Part shown: piece by piece, positions 28,337 through 38,074 of the stretch
Numbering within the stretch: the first letter of the stretch is position 1
How the letters are laid out: every line of letters starts with the position of its first letter
Source: Enterobacter asburiae
Lineage (GTDB): Bacteria; Pseudomonadota; Gammaproteobacteria; Enterobacterales; Enterobacteriaceae
Length of the DNA: 64,000 bases
Direction of reading: 5' to 3'
Assembly (NCBI RefSeq): GCF_024599655.1
Contig: NZ_CP102247.1
Span: forward strand, 4,588,001 to 4,652,000
Notes under the pieces: generated by a model
Databases searched by the model: none
What the model saw: the letters and a program-made list of their open reading frames with translations, nothing else
Told to the model about the DNA's origin: nothing
Made by a program: the position numbers and the translations under genes

Positions 28337-31300
28337 TTAGTCAGCGTCGTAGCCTAAATTCGGTGCCAGCCAGCGTTCCACTTCAGATACGCTCATGCCT
28401 TTGCGCAGGGCGTAATCTTCGATCTGATCCCGCTGCAGCTGCGCCACGGCGAAGTACTTGCTGTCCGGATGGCTGAAGTACCAGCCTGAAACTGACGCGC
28501 CTGGCCACATGGCGAACGACTCGGTGAGCTTCATGCCGGTATGGGCTTCCACGTCCAGCAGTTTCCAGATAGTGCCTTTTTCGGTGTGCTCCGGACAGGC
28601 CGGATAGCCCGGCGCCGGGCGAATGCCCTGGTAGTTTTCGCGGATCAGCTCCTCGTTGCTGAGGTTCTCATTCGCCGCGTAGCCCCAGTGCACCTTGCGC
28701 ACGCGCTCGTGCAGGTACTCGGCGAAGGCTTCCGCCAGGCGGTCGGCAATCGCTTTCACCATGATTTTATTGTAATCATCGTGCTGCGCTTCGAACGCGT
28801 CCGCCAGCGCGTCTTCTTCAAGACCGCCGGTTACCGCAAAGGCGCCGATATAGTCGGCTTTACCACTCAGCTTCGGCGCGACGAAATCGGCCAGGCAGTA
28901 GTTGGCAAAGCCCACTTTCTCCGTTTGCTGGCGGAGATGGCGGCTGACCGCCAGCACGTGGGTGCGGGTTTCATCGCGGTAGATTTCGATGTCGTCGCCC
29001 ACGCGGTTCGCCGGGAACAGGCCCACCACGCCGCGCGGGTTGAGGGTTTTCTCTGCGCTCAGCGTGTCTAGCATGTCGTTGGCATCTTTAAACAGGCGCT
29101 TCGCCTCCTCGCCTACCACCTCATCCTCCAGGATGCGCGGATATTTGCCCGCCAGCGACCAGGTCATAAAGAACGGCGTCCAGTCAATGTAGTTGCGCAG
29201 CGTCTCGATGCTGGCCGTTACGTCCTGCACGCCCAGGCGGTGCGCCACCGGCGGCGTGTAGCTGGACCAGTCAAAGGCCAGATCGTTGTCGCGCGCCGCC
29301 TGAAGCGAAACAGGCGGGGTGCGCGGCTTCTTACGGCCGTGCTGGATGCGGACGGTTTCGTACTCTTTGCGGGTGCGCGCCACAAAATCGTCGCGCTGGG
29401 TGTCGGAGAGCAGCGCGGAGACCACGCCCACCGTGCGCGAGGCGTTCTGCACGTATACCGTCGGGCCGCTGTAGTTCTGCTCGATTTTTACCGCCGTGTG
29501 CGCTTTCGAGGTGGTCGCCCCGCCAATCAATAACGGAATGGTGAAGCCCTGTCGCTCCATCTCTTTTGCCACGTTGACCATTTCGTCCAGCGACGGCGTA
29601 ATCAGACCGGAGAGGCCAATCAGGTCGGCGTTCACCTCGCGCGCGGTCTTGAGGATTTTATCCGCCGGGACCATCACACCGAGGTCGATAATTTCGTAGT
29701 TATTGCACTGCAGCACCACGCCGACGATATTCTTGCCGATGTCGTGCACGTCGCCCTTCACGGTGGCGATGACCATTTTGCCGTTGCTGGAGCCTTTCTC
29801 TTTGCTGGCTTCGATGTAGGGTTCGAGATACGCCACCGCCTGCTTCATCACGCGGGCGGATTTTACCACCTGCGGCAGGAACATTTTGCCCTCACCGAAC
29901 AGATCGCCGACCACGTTCATGCCGTCCATCAGCGGGCCTTCGATCACCTCAATCGGGCGGTCTGCCTGCTGGCGCGCCTCTTCAGTATCGAGCTCGATAA
30001 ATTCGGTGATGCCTTTGACCAGCGAGTATTCCAGACGCTTTTTCACGTCCCAGGAACGCCACTCGGCCTGCTGAACGTTTGCCGCCTCATCCGATTTGCT
30101 GCCGCGATATTTCTCCGCCAGGTCCAGCATGCGCTCGGTGGCGTCGTCGCGACGGTTAAGGATCACGTCCTCGACGGCATCGCGCAGCTCTGCAGGAAGG
30201 TCGTCGTAAATCGCCAGCTGTCCGGCGTTAACGATCCCCATATCCATGCCGTTGCGGATGGCGTAGTAGAGGAACACGGCGTGGATCGCTTCACGCACCG
30301 GGTCGTTACCGCGAAACGAGAACGACACGTTCGATACGCCGCCGGAGATCAGCGCATGCGGCAGCTCGCGCTTGATGTCTTCACATGCGCCGATAAAGTC
30401 CTGGGCATAGTTGTTGTGCTCTTCAATCCCGGTCGCGACGGCGAAAATGTTCGGGTCAAAGATAATATCTTCCGGCGGGAAGCCCACCTCTTCGGTCAGA
30501 ATTTTGTACGCGCGGCGGCATATCTCGATTTTGCGCTCGCGGGTATCCGCCTGGCCCACTTCGTCAAAAGCCATGACCACCACGGCGGCACCGTAGCGGC
30601 GGATCATCTTCGCGTGGTGGATAAAGATATCAACGCCCTCTTTCATCGAGATAGAGTTGACGATGCCTTTACCCTGAATGCACTTCAGCCCTTTTTCGAT
30701 GACTTCCCACTTAGAGGAGTCAATCATAATCGGCACGCGGGCGATGTCCGGCTCCCCGGCGATCAGGTTGAGGAAACGCACCATCGCCGCTTCGGCGTCG
30801 AGCATCCCCTCGTCCATGTTGATATCGATAATCTGCGCGCCGCTTTCCACCTGCTGGCGGGCGACGTCCAGCGCTTCGCTGTACTTCTCTTCTTTGATCA
30901 GACGCTTGAACTTCGCGGAACCGGTGACGTTAGTCCGCTCACCCACGTTCACAAAAAGGCTGTCGTCGCCGATGGTCAACGGCTCGAGGCCGGAAAGGCG
31001 ACAGGCAACCGGAAGCTCGGGCAGCTTGCGCGGCGGCAGACCGGCCACCGCACGGCTCATGGCCGCGATGTGCTCCGGCGTGGTGCCGCAGCAGCCGCCG
31101 ACGATATTCAGGAAGCCAGACTCGGCCCACTCGCGGATTTGCGCCGCCATGGTGTCGGCATCGAGATCGTATTCGCCAAACGCGTTCGGCAGACCGGCGT
31201 TCGGGTGGGCGGTGACGTAGCATTCCGCGATGCGGGAAAGCTCCTGCACGTACTGGCGCAGCTCGTCCGGCCCCAGCGCGCAGTTGAGGCCGAAGGAGAG

Positions 31301-32020
31301 CGCTTCGGCGTGACGCAGGGAGTTATAAAACGCTTCGGTTGTCTGGCCGGACAGGGTGCGGCCGGAGGCGTCGGTGATGGTGCCGGAAATCATGATCGGC
31401 AGGTCAACGCCCAGCGCCTCAAACTCCTCTTTCACCGCGTAAATCGCGGCTTTGGCGTTGAGGGTGTCGAATACGGTTTCAATCAGGATCAGGTCGGAAC
31501 CGCCTTCCACCAGCGCTTTGGTCGATTCGCGGTAGGCGGCAACCAGCTGGTCAAAGGTGATATTACGAAACGCCGGGTCGTTGACGTCCGGTGAAATCGA
31601 CGCGGTGCGGTTCGTCGGGCCAAGCACCCCGGCAACGTAGCGCGGCTTGTCCGGCGTGCGGGCCGTCCACTCGTCGGCGCAGGCGCGCGCCAGCTTCGCG
31701 GCTTCCAGGTTGATTTCCGCCGACAGGGATTCCATCTGGTAATCCGCCATGGCGATGGTTGTCGAGTTGAAGGTGTTGGTTTCAACGATATCCGCACCCG
31801 CTTCGAAGTAGGCGTTGTGGATATCCTTAATAACGGACGGCTTGCTGAGCACCAGCAGGTCGTTGTTCCCTTTCAGGTCGCAGGGCCAGTCGGCAAAGCG
31901 CTCGCCGCGGAAATCGTCTTCACTCAGACGATAGCCCTGGATCATGGTGCCCATGCCGCCGTCCAGCACCAGAATTCGTTCATTTAACTGCGCACGCAGT
32001 TGCTCTACTTTGCTGCTCAC
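28337..32020 (-). CDS. metH: MetH, cobalamin-dependent methionine synthase
   Basis: Transfers a methyl group from methyltetrahydrofolate via cobalamin to homocysteine, the last step of methionine synthesis. Modules in order: homocysteine domain with Zn-binding GGCCGTTPEH, pterin domain (VGERTNVTGSAKFKRLI), cobalamin domain with DVHDIGKNIVGVVL (ligand His), and the AdoMet reactivation domain to ...WLAPNLGYDAD. I chose the GTG at 32020, preceded by GGGAG, because it gives 1227 residues beginning MSSKVEQLRAQ as in E. coli; a TTG at 32035 would add five. Confidence 0.97.
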   Translation of the reverse strand: MSSKVEQLRAQLNERILVLDGGMGTMIQGYRLSEDDFRGERFADWPCDLKGNNDLLVLSKPSVIKDIHNAYFEAGADIVETNTFNSTTIAMADYQMESLSAEINLEAAKLARACADEWTARTPDKPRYVAGVLGPTNRTASISPDVNDPAFRNITFDQLVAAYRESTKALVEGGSDLILIETVFDTLNAKAAIYAVKEEFEALGVDLPIMISGTITDASGRTLSGQTTEAFYNSLRHAEALSFGLNCALGPDELRQYVQELSRIAECYVTAHPNAGLPNAFGEYDLDADTMAAQIREWAESGFLNIVGGCCGTTPEHIAAMSRAVAGLPPRKLPELPVACRLSGLEPLTIGDDSLFVNVGERTNVTGSAKFKRLIKEEKYSEALDVARQQVESGAQIIDINMDEGMLDAEAAMVRFLNLIAGEPDIARVPIMIDSSKWEVIEKGLKCIQGKGIVNSISMKEGVDIFIHHAKMIRRYGAAVVVMAFDEVGQADTRERKIEICRRAYKILTEEVGFPPEDIIFDPNIFAVATGIEEHNNYAQDFIGACEDIKRELPHALISGGVSNVSFSFRGNDPVREAIHAVFLYYAIRNGMDMGIVNAGQLAIYDDLPAELRDAVEDVILNRRDDATERMLDLAEKYRGSKSDEAANVQQAEWRSWDVKKRLEYSLVKGITEFIELDTEEARQQADRPIEVIEGPLMDGMNVVGDLFGEGKMFLPQVVKSARVMKQAVAYLEPYIEASKEKGSSNGKMVIATVKGDVHDIGKNIVGVVLQCNNYEIIDLGVMVPADKILKTAREVNADLIGLSGLITPSLDEMVNVAKEMERQGFTIPLLIGGATTSKAHTAVKIEQNYSGPTVYVQNASRTVGVVSALLSDTQRDDFVARTRKEYETVRIQHGRKKPRTPPVSLQAARDNDLAFDWSSYTPPVAHRLGVQDVTASIETLRNYIDWTPFFMTWSLAGKYPRILEDEVVGEEAKRLFKDANDMLDTLSAEKTLNPRGVVGLFPANRVGDDIEIYRDETRTHVLAVSRHLRQQTEKVGFANYCLADFVAPKLSGKADYIGAFAVTGGLEEDALADAFEAQHDDYNKIMVKAIADRLAEAFAEYLHERVRKVHWGYAANENLSNEELIRENYQGIRPAPGYPACPEHTEKGTIWKLLDVEAHTGMKLTESFAMWPGASVSGWYFSHPDSKYFAVAQLQRDQIEDYALRKGMSVSEVERWLAPNLGYDAD

Positions 32021-32213
32021 ACTTGCTCCCGACAACGCTCAACAAGGCCAAAAGGCTGGGTTCCATACTGGCACAATCTCGCGGGGTGGAAAAGTCGCAC
32101 AGCGGTAACATGAGACATGTTCACCATCACTCCTCCGATCAGTCAGGATAACGGTTGCAAATTCACCAAATAAAACGAAAATGATTTCCACGATACAGAA
32201 AAAGGAGATCGTC
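32021..32213. promoter_or_regulatory. metH/iclR divergent control region
   Basis: TGAGACATGTTCA at 32111-32123 fits the MetR consensus TGAANNTNNTTCA closely and lies on the metH side. CGAAAATGATTTCCACG at 32176-32192 resembles the IclR box and would let IclR repress its own gene; AAAGGAG at 32201 is the iclR ribosome site. Confidence 0.55.
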
Positions 32214-33041
32214 ATGGTCGCGACCGTTCCCGCCAAACGCGGCAGAAAGCCTGCTGCCACTACCACCGCCCAACAGGGCGGACAGGTTCAATCGCTCACG
32301 CGCGGTCTGAAGCTGCTGGAGTGGATAGCCGAGTCGCACGGCAGCGTGGCCCTGACGGAGCTGGCCCAGCAGGCTGGCCTGCCAAACTCCACCACCCACC
32401 GCCTGCTGACCACCATGCAGCAGCTGGGCTTTGTCCGCCAGGTCGGCGAGCTGGGGCACTGGGCGGTGGGCGCGCACGCGTTTATCGTCGGCAGCAGCTT
32501 CCTGCAGAGCCGCAACCTGCTGGCGATTGTGCACCCGATTCTGCGCAAGCTAATGGAAGATTCCGGCGAGACCGTAAACCTGGCGGTGCTGGACCAGAGC
32601 GACCACCAGGCGATTATCATCGACCAGGTGCAGTGCACGCAGCTGATGCGCATGTCTGCACCAATTGGCGGCAAGCTGCCGATGCACGCCTCCGGGGCGG
32701 GGAAAGCGTTTCTCTCACAGCTGAGCGAGGAGCAGGTGACGGGGCTGCTGCACCGTAAAGGGCTGCACGCCTATACCCACGCCACGCTGGTGTCGCCCGT
32801 GCATCTAAAAGAAGATCTGGCCCTGACCCGCAAGCGCGGCTATTCGTTTGATGATGAAGAACATGCCCTGGGCCTGCGCTGCCTCGCGGCCTGCATTTTT
32901 GACGAGCACCGCGAGCCGTTTGCCGCGATCTCCATATCCGGTCCGATTTCGCGCATGACCGATGACCGCGTGACAGAACTGGGTGCGCTGGTGATTAAGG
33001 CGGCGAAAGAGGTGACGCTGGCGTACGGTGGGATTCGTTGA
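32214..33041 (+). CDS. iclR: IclR, repressor of the glyoxylate shunt operon
   Basis: IclR represses aceBAK and itself; glyoxylate and pyruvate alter its DNA binding. The 275-residue protein has an N-terminal winged helix (QSLTRGLKLLEWI, then SVALTELAQQAGLPNSTTHR LLTTM) and a C-terminal effector domain (MHASGAGKAFLSQLSEEQ, HALGLRCLAACIFDEH). The start at 32214 has AAAGGAG upstream and matches E. coli; the ATG at 32181 lies within the operator. Confidence 0.97.
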   Translation: MVATVPAKRGRKPAATTTAQQGGQVQSLTRGLKLLEWIAESHGSVALTELAQQAGLPNSTTHRLLTTMQQLGFVRQVGELGHWAVGAHAFIVGSSFLQSRNLLAIVHPILRKLMEDSGETVNLAVLDQSDHQAIIIDQVQCTQLMRMSAPIGGKLPMHASGAGKAFLSQLSEEQVTGLLHRKGLHAYTHATLVSPVHLKEDLALTRKRGYSFDDEEHALGLRCLAACIFDEHREPFAAISISGPISRMTDDRVTELGALVIKAAKEVTLAYGGIR

Positions 33042-33050
33042 GATCGCTTT

Positions 33051-33082
33051 GCCGGGTGGCGGCTTCGCCTTACCCGGCCTAC
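33051..33082. repeat. Single REP, overlaps the aceK stop
   Basis: One REP unit GCCGGGTGGCGGCTTCGCC...CGGCCTAC between the convergent iclR and aceK. Its right end supplies the aceK TAG stop (33081-33079). Confidence 0.92.
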
Positions 33083-34815
33083 ATGATGTCCTCTGAAAAC
33101 CTGATGCTAAACCTCTGCTTGCGGCGGTAGGCGTACACATCTTCGACATGCCCGTTTTTGATCCGCGTTTGCAGTCCGCGCCAGTAGCTGGCACGGAACA
33201 GGTCCTCATGCATCTCTTCGAATAGCGGCCCGATGCGCGGGTCGGCGCACAGCCAATGGCGAAACTCCTCCGGAAACACATCGCCCGGCGAGACGCTGTA
33301 CCACGGCTCGCCGGAAAGCTCATCTTCCGGGTAGCGGGGCGGCGGGATATCGCGGAAGTTCACCTCGGTCATGTAGCAAATTTCGTCGTAGTCGTAGAAC
33401 ACCACCCGCCCGTGGCGGGTGACGCCGAAGTTTTTAAACAGCATATCCCCCGGGAAGATATTGGCGGCGGCAAGCTGGCGAATTGCGTTCCCGTACTCTT
33501 CAATGGCATCACGCAGCGCCTGACCGTCGGACTGTTCCAGCCAGATATTGAGCGGCACCATGCGGCGTTCAATGTAGAGATGGCTTATCACGATTTTGTC
33601 GCCATGATCGGTGATTTTGCCGGAGGCTTCCTGCAGTAAAAGCGTCATGAGCGCCGGATCGATCTGCTGCTTATCCAGCACAAAGTTTTCGAATTCCTGG
33701 GTATCCGCCATGCGTCCGACGCGATCGTGCTCTTTAACCAGCTGGTAGCAGGCGCGAACATGGGCTGCGGTCATCTCTTTCTGTGGCGCAAACCTGTCTT
33801 TAATCACCTTAAATACGCGGTCAAAGCCCGGAAGCGTAAACACCAGCATTACCATGCCGCGAATGCCGGGCGCTTCGATGAACTGCTCATCCGCCGTGGT
33901 GACATAGCGCAGGTACTCCCGGTAGCTTTCCGTCTTGGCGTGCTTCTGGCAGCCAATCGCCATATACAGCTCGGCGGTGGTTTTGCCCGGCAGGATCTCG
34001 CGCAGCCACTCCACCAGGGCGGCAGGCAGCGGGGCGTACACCATGAAATAGGAGCGGGCGAAGCCAAACACGATGCTGGCCTCGGCGCCAGTGGTCAGGC
34101 AGGTATCGACAAACAGTTCCCCGTCGTCGGTACGGTGAATGGGCAGCAGAAACGGCACAATGGCGGTCGGCGTAACCAGTTTGCCCACCAGCCAGGCGGC
34201 TTTATTACGGTAGAAAAGCTCGTTGGCAACCTGCAAATGGCTGTGGCTAAGCACCTCCGCGCCGAAGGTTTCGTTGAGATGGGTGTGAATATAGCCGATA
34301 TCCCGGGCTTTATTCTCCCAGGGCAGGCGCAGCGGCAGATCCGTTAGCACGCGGTGCAGGAGCTTTTCCCAGCCGCGGTCGGGAAAGAAATCTTTCGCCA
34401 GCGGACGTGGAATGGTTCGAAAGCGGCGCTCGGGCTGGGAGCTGAAGATAAATAACCGCTCAGGAGATAGTGAGCGGTGGTCAAATAACCGGCAATAGAC
34501 GGAGTTGAAAAAGCTCTCCGCAATCTCGAAGCGCGGGTAGTCGGGTAACAAATGGGTGTAGTGCTCCTTCACGCGCAGTAAAAATTCTGCATCCGGGCTT
34601 TTACCGTCGGTGATACAGCGCAGCTGCTCCACCACCAGACCCACGTGGTGGTCGTAGAGATGGATACGCTGCTTCATGGCCTGCTGAACCGCATGCCAGT
34701 CTGCATGTTCAAAGCGCTGCTGCGCGCCGGATGTCACTTCAAGAAAACGACCATACTGGGCATCGAAGCCCTGCAAAATAGTTTGAGCAATCAGTAATTC
34801 CAGGCCACGCGACAT
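33079..34815 (-). CDS. aceK: AceK, isocitrate dehydrogenase kinase/phosphatase
   Basis: AceK phosphorylates and dephosphorylates isocitrate dehydrogenase to steer isocitrate into the glyoxylate shunt. The 578-residue length equals E. coli AceK. The N-terminal regulatory domain covers about residues 1-310; the kinase-like domain shows the lysine-bearing FKVIKDRFAPQKEMT and the metal/catalytic DYDEICYMTEVNFRDIP. Third gene of aceBAK; the gap to aceA holds a palindromic repeat that may lower its expression. Its stop codon lies in a REP. Confidence 0.97.
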   Translation of the reverse strand: MSRGLELLIAQTILQGFDAQYGRFLEVTSGAQQRFEHADWHAVQQAMKQRIHLYDHHVGLVVEQLRCITDGKSPDAEFLLRVKEHYTHLLPDYPRFEIAESFFNSVYCRLFDHRSLSPERLFIFSSQPERRFRTIPRPLAKDFFPDRGWEKLLHRVLTDLPLRLPWENKARDIGYIHTHLNETFGAEVLSHSHLQVANELFYRNKAAWLVGKLVTPTAIVPFLLPIHRTDDGELFVDTCLTTGAEASIVFGFARSYFMVYAPLPAALVEWLREILPGKTTAELYMAIGCQKHAKTESYREYLRYVTTADEQFIEAPGIRGMVMLVFTLPGFDRVFKVIKDRFAPQKEMTAAHVRACYQLVKEHDRVGRMADTQEFENFVLDKQQIDPALMTLLLQEASGKITDHGDKIVISHLYIERRMVPLNIWLEQSDGQALRDAIEEYGNAIRQLAAANIFPGDMLFKNFGVTRHGRVVFYDYDEICYMTEVNFRDIPPPRYPEDELSGEPWYSVSPGDVFPEEFRHWLCADPRIGPLFEEMHEDLFRASYWRGLQTRIKNGHVEDVYAYRRKQRFSIRFSEDIM

Positions 34816-34820
34816 ATATT

Positions 34821-34860
34821 CCCCCTCACCCCAACCCTCTCCCCGAGGGGGGAGAGGGGG
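34821..34860. repeat. GC-rich palindromic repeat in the aceA-aceK gap
   Basis: One unit, CCCCCTCACCCC..CCCTCTCCCC and GGGGAGAGGGGG, folding into a strong hairpin within the aceBAK message. In E. coli REP sequences occupy this gap. Third occurrence of the family in this window. Confidence 0.88.
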
Positions 34861-34866
34861 AAAAGA

Positions 34867-36171
34867 TTAGAACTGTGCTTCTTCGGTTGAACCCGTTAAG
34901 GCGGTGACGGAGGATGTGCCACCCTGAATGATGGTCGTCACGTTATCGAAGTAGCCTGTTCCCACCTCCTGCTGGTGAGACACGAAGGTATAGCCGTCTT
35001 TGCCCGCGGCAAACTCCGGCTGCTGCACCTTCTCAACGTAGTGCTTCATGCCCTCACCCTGCGCGTAGGCGTGCGCCAGGTCGAACATGTTGAACCACAT
35101 ACTGTGGATGCCTGCCAGGGTAATGAACTGGTATTTGTAGCCCATGTCGGACAGCTGCTGCTGGAAGCTGGCGATGGTTTTGTCATCCAGCTTTTTCTGC
35201 CAGTTGAAGGACGGCGAGCAGTTGTAGGCCAGCAGCTTGCCCGGGTATTTCGCGTGGATGGCGTCGGCAAAGCGTTTTGCCAGCGCCAGATCCGGCGTGG
35301 AGGTTTCACACCAGACCAGGTCCGCATAAGGCGCGTACGCCAGCCCGCGGCTGATCGCCTGTTCAATGCCGGCATGGGTGCGGTAGAAGCCTTCGCTGGT
35401 ACGCTCGCCGGTGATGAACTCGCTGTCGTACGGGTCGCAGTCAGAGGTAATCAGGTCCGCCGCGTCCGCATCGGTACGGGCAATCACCAGCGTCGGCACG
35501 CCGAGCACGTCAGCAGCCAGACGCGCGGCAACCAGCTTCTGAATCGCTTCCTGAGTCGGAACGAGCACCTTACCGCCCATATGTCCGCATTTCTTCACTG
35601 ACGCCAGCTGGTCTTCGAAGTGTACGGCCGCTGCACCGGCCTCAATCATCGATTTCATCAGCTCGAAGGCGTTCAGCACGCCGCCGAAGCCTGCTTCCGC
35701 ATCCGCGACGATCGGCAGGAAGTAGTCCGTAAAGCGCGGATCGCCAGGTTCGATACCTGCGGCCCACTGGATCTGATCCGCACGGCGGAAGGTGTTGTTG
35801 ATCCGATCCACCACCGACGGCACGGAGTTAGCCGGATAGAGCGACTGATCCGGGTACATGCTGGAGGCCAGGTTGGCGTCCGCCGCGACCTGCCAGCCGG
35901 AGAGGTAAATCGCCTCAATACCGGCCTTCGCCTGCTGCAGCGCCTGACCGCCGGTCAGCGCTCCGAGGCTGTTGATGTAACCCTTTTTAGAGCCACCGTG
36001 CAGCAGCTTCCACATTTTCGCCGCGCCATTTTGCGCCAGCGTGCATTCCGGATTGACCGAGCCGCGTAATTTCACCACTTCCTCCGCGCTGTAAGGACGG
36101 CGGATGCCTTCCCAGCGAGGTTGTGTCCACTCTTTCTTTAACTCTTCGATTTGTTGGGTACGGGTTTTCAT
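34867..36171 (-). CDS. aceA: AceA, isocitrate lyase
   Basis: Cleaves isocitrate to glyoxylate and succinate. The 434-residue enzyme has the active-site loop KKCGHMGGK with the catalytic cysteine, plus EDQLASVKKC and the acidic metal site (VADAEAGFGG). The start at 36171 matches E. coli (MKTRTQQIEELKKEW); an ATG five codons upstream is unsupported. It follows aceB by 31 bases in aceBAK. Confidence 0.98.
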   Translation of the reverse strand: MKTRTQQIEELKKEWTQPRWEGIRRPYSAEEVVKLRGSVNPECTLAQNGAAKMWKLLHGGSKKGYINSLGALTGGQALQQAKAGIEAIYLSGWQVAADANLASSMYPDQSLYPANSVPSVVDRINNTFRRADQIQWAAGIEPGDPRFTDYFLPIVADAEAGFGGVLNAFELMKSMIEAGAAAVHFEDQLASVKKCGHMGGKVLVPTQEAIQKLVAARLAADVLGVPTLVIARTDADAADLITSDCDPYDSEFITGERTSEGFYRTHAGIEQAISRGLAYAPYADLVWCETSTPDLALAKRFADAIHAKYPGKLLAYNCSPSFNWQKKLDDKTIASFQQQLSDMGYKYQFITLAGIHSMWFNMFDLAHAYAQGEGMKHYVEKVQQPEFAAGKDGYTFVSHQQEVGTGYFDNVTTIIQGGTSSVTALTGSTEEAQF

Positions 36172-36202
36172 GTGCAGATGCTCCATATTGTTATGCGGTG
36201 AG

Positions 36203-37804
36203 TTACGCCAGGAAGCGGTAGCCCGGCAGGGTCAGGAAGTCGATTAAGTCATCTGATGTGGTGATTTGCTCCATCAGGCGCGCAGCGTCGTCAAAACGCC
36301 CGCTGCTGAAGCGGTGTTCGCCCAGCTCGTCCTGGATCACCCGCATCTCTTCGGCCAGCATCTGGCGGAACAGAGATTTGGTTACCGGCTTGCCGTTGCT
36401 GAGCGTTTTTTGATGGTGGATCCACTGCCAGATGGAGGTACGTGAGATCTCCGCCGTCGCGGCATCTTCCATCAGGCCGTAGATCGGGACACAGCCGTTG
36501 CCGGAGATCCACGCTTCGATGTATTGCACGGCGACGCGAATATTGGCACGCATGCCCTCTTCCGTCCGCTCGCCCGCACACGGAGCCAGCAGCTGTTCTT
36601 CAGCGGTTGGGGCATCGTCATCGCGCGTGACAAACAGCTGGTTTTTATTGTCACCGAGTACGCGATTGAAAACCTCCATCGCCGTGTCGGCCAGGCCGGG
36701 ATGGGCAATCCACGTGCCGTCGTGACCGTTACGGGCTTCAAGCTCTTTGTCGGCCTTCACCTTGTTGAGCACCTGATTGTTGCGTTCTGCGTCTTTGCTC
36801 GGGATAAATGCCGCCATGCCGCCCATCGCAAAGGCACCGCGCTTGTGGCAGGTTTTGATCAGCAGACGCGAGTAGGCGCTCAGGAACGGTTTATCCATGG
36901 TCACGACCTGGCGATCCGGCAGCACGCGATCGGGATAGTTTTTCAGGGTTTTGATGTAGCTGAAAATATAGTCCCAGCGTCCGCAGTTCAGGCCGACAAT
37001 GTGGTCGCGCAGGGCGTGCAGAATTTCATTCATCTGGAACACGGCTGGCAGCGTTTCAATCAGTAGCGTGGCCTTGATGGTGCCGCGCGGCAGGTTGAAA
37101 CGATCTTCAGCGTAACTGAACACCTCGCTCCACCAGGCCGCTTCCTGCCAGGCCTGCGTTTTCGGCAGATAGAAATAAGGTCCGCTGCCTTTTGCCAGCA
37201 GGTTTTTGTAGTTGTGGAAAAAATAGAGTGCGAAATCAAACAGGCTGCCCGGAATGGCTTCCCCACGCCAGGTAACATGTTTTTCAGGCAGGTGCAGGCC
37301 GCGTACGCGACAGATCAGCACCGCCGGGTTCGGTTTGAGCTGGTAAATTTTGCCGGCTTCGTTGGTGTAGCTGATGGTGCCATTCACGGCGTCGCGCAGG
37401 TTGATCTGCCCGTCGATAACTTTGTTCCAGTCTGGTGCCAGTGAGTCTTCAAAATCCGCCATAAAGACTTTAACGTTGGCATTCATGGCGTTGATCACCA
37501 TTTTGCGCTCTACCGGACCGGTGATCTCAACGCGACGATCCTGTAAATCTTCAGGGATGCCGCGGATTTTCCACTCACCGCGACGAATGGAAGCGGTTTC
37601 CGAAATGAAGCCAGGCAACTTGCCATCGTCAATTTCCTGCTGCTGATGAATGCGCGCCGCCAGCAGCTTATTGCGCTGCGGCGTAAAGCGGGTCACCAGT
37701 TCAGTCAGAAACTCTACCGCTTCCGCCGTCAACACTTGCTGTTCTTGCTCTCCGTACGGCTTGGTAAAGGCCAGTTCATCGACCGTCGTTGCCTGTTGAG
37801 TCAT
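36203..37804 (-). CDS. aceB: AceB, malate synthase A
   Basis: Condenses glyoxylate with acetyl-CoA to malate. The 533-residue protein has the conserved LKTLKNYPDRVLPDR region, FADFEDSLAPDWNKVIDGQ (read AdFEDS) and GNGCVPIYGLMEDAATAEI. The start at 37804 equals E. coli (MTQQATTVDELAF); a frame six codons longer is unsupported. First gene of aceBAK, repressed by IclR. Confidence 0.98.
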   Translation of the reverse strand: MTQQATTVDELAFTKPYGEQEQQVLTAEAVEFLTELVTRFTPQRNKLLAARIHQQQEIDDGKLPGFISETASIRRGEWKIRGIPEDLQDRRVEITGPVERKMVINAMNANVKVFMADFEDSLAPDWNKVIDGQINLRDAVNGTISYTNEAGKIYQLKPNPAVLICRVRGLHLPEKHVTWRGEAIPGSLFDFALYFFHNYKNLLAKGSGPYFYLPKTQAWQEAAWWSEVFSYAEDRFNLPRGTIKATLLIETLPAVFQMNEILHALRDHIVGLNCGRWDYIFSYIKTLKNYPDRVLPDRQVVTMDKPFLSAYSRLLIKTCHKRGAFAMGGMAAFIPSKDAERNNQVLNKVKADKELEARNGHDGTWIAHPGLADTAMEVFNRVLGDNKNQLFVTRDDDAPTAEEQLLAPCAGERTEEGMRANIRVAVQYIEAWISGNGCVPIYGLMEDAATAEISRTSIWQWIHHQKTLSNGKPVTKSLFRQMLAEEMRVIQDELGEHRFSSGRFDDAARLMEQITTSDDLIDFLTLPGYRFLA

Positions 37805-37859
37805 TACTCTGCTCCTCATCAAAGATCCAAAATCACGCCCCCGATGCGAACGAAAGATC

Positions 37860-37935
37860 GTTGGGTAGTTTTCGCTCAGCAGAATTAAGACTATCTATAT
37901 TTTTCCTAAAATCAAAAACAATTTCCATTTTAATT
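37860..37935 (-). promoter_or_regulatory. aceBAK promoter region with IclR operator
   Basis: On the minus strand AATGGAAATTGTTTTTGATT (within 37909-37930) matches the IclR box of E. coli aceB almost base for base, about 105 bases before aceB. The flanks are very AT-rich (37890-37985). Confidence 0.85.
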
Positions 37936-38008
37936 ATTAATTGTAATTAATTGATTGATTTTATTAAGATTAAAGTTTAATCGAACAGTGAGTGACATTT
38001 CGGAAATA

Positions 38009-38030
38009 AAAAAAGCACCCGAAGGTGCCT
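38009..38030 (-). terminator. metA terminator
   Basis: GGCACC-TTCG-GGTGC stem followed by seven T residues on the minus strand, about 45 bases after metA. Confidence 0.9.
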
Positions 38031-38074
38031 GATTTGAATAGCTGAAACGCTTTAGGATCGTTTAGTGCAGAAGA

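Noticed and set aside
29744..31594. 616-codon open frame antisense to metH
   Set aside because: Arg/His/Val-rich shadow of metH with no recognisable domain or signals.
32033..32035. TTG start for MetH at 32035
   Set aside because: The GTG at 32020 has a better placed GGGAG and gives the family length.
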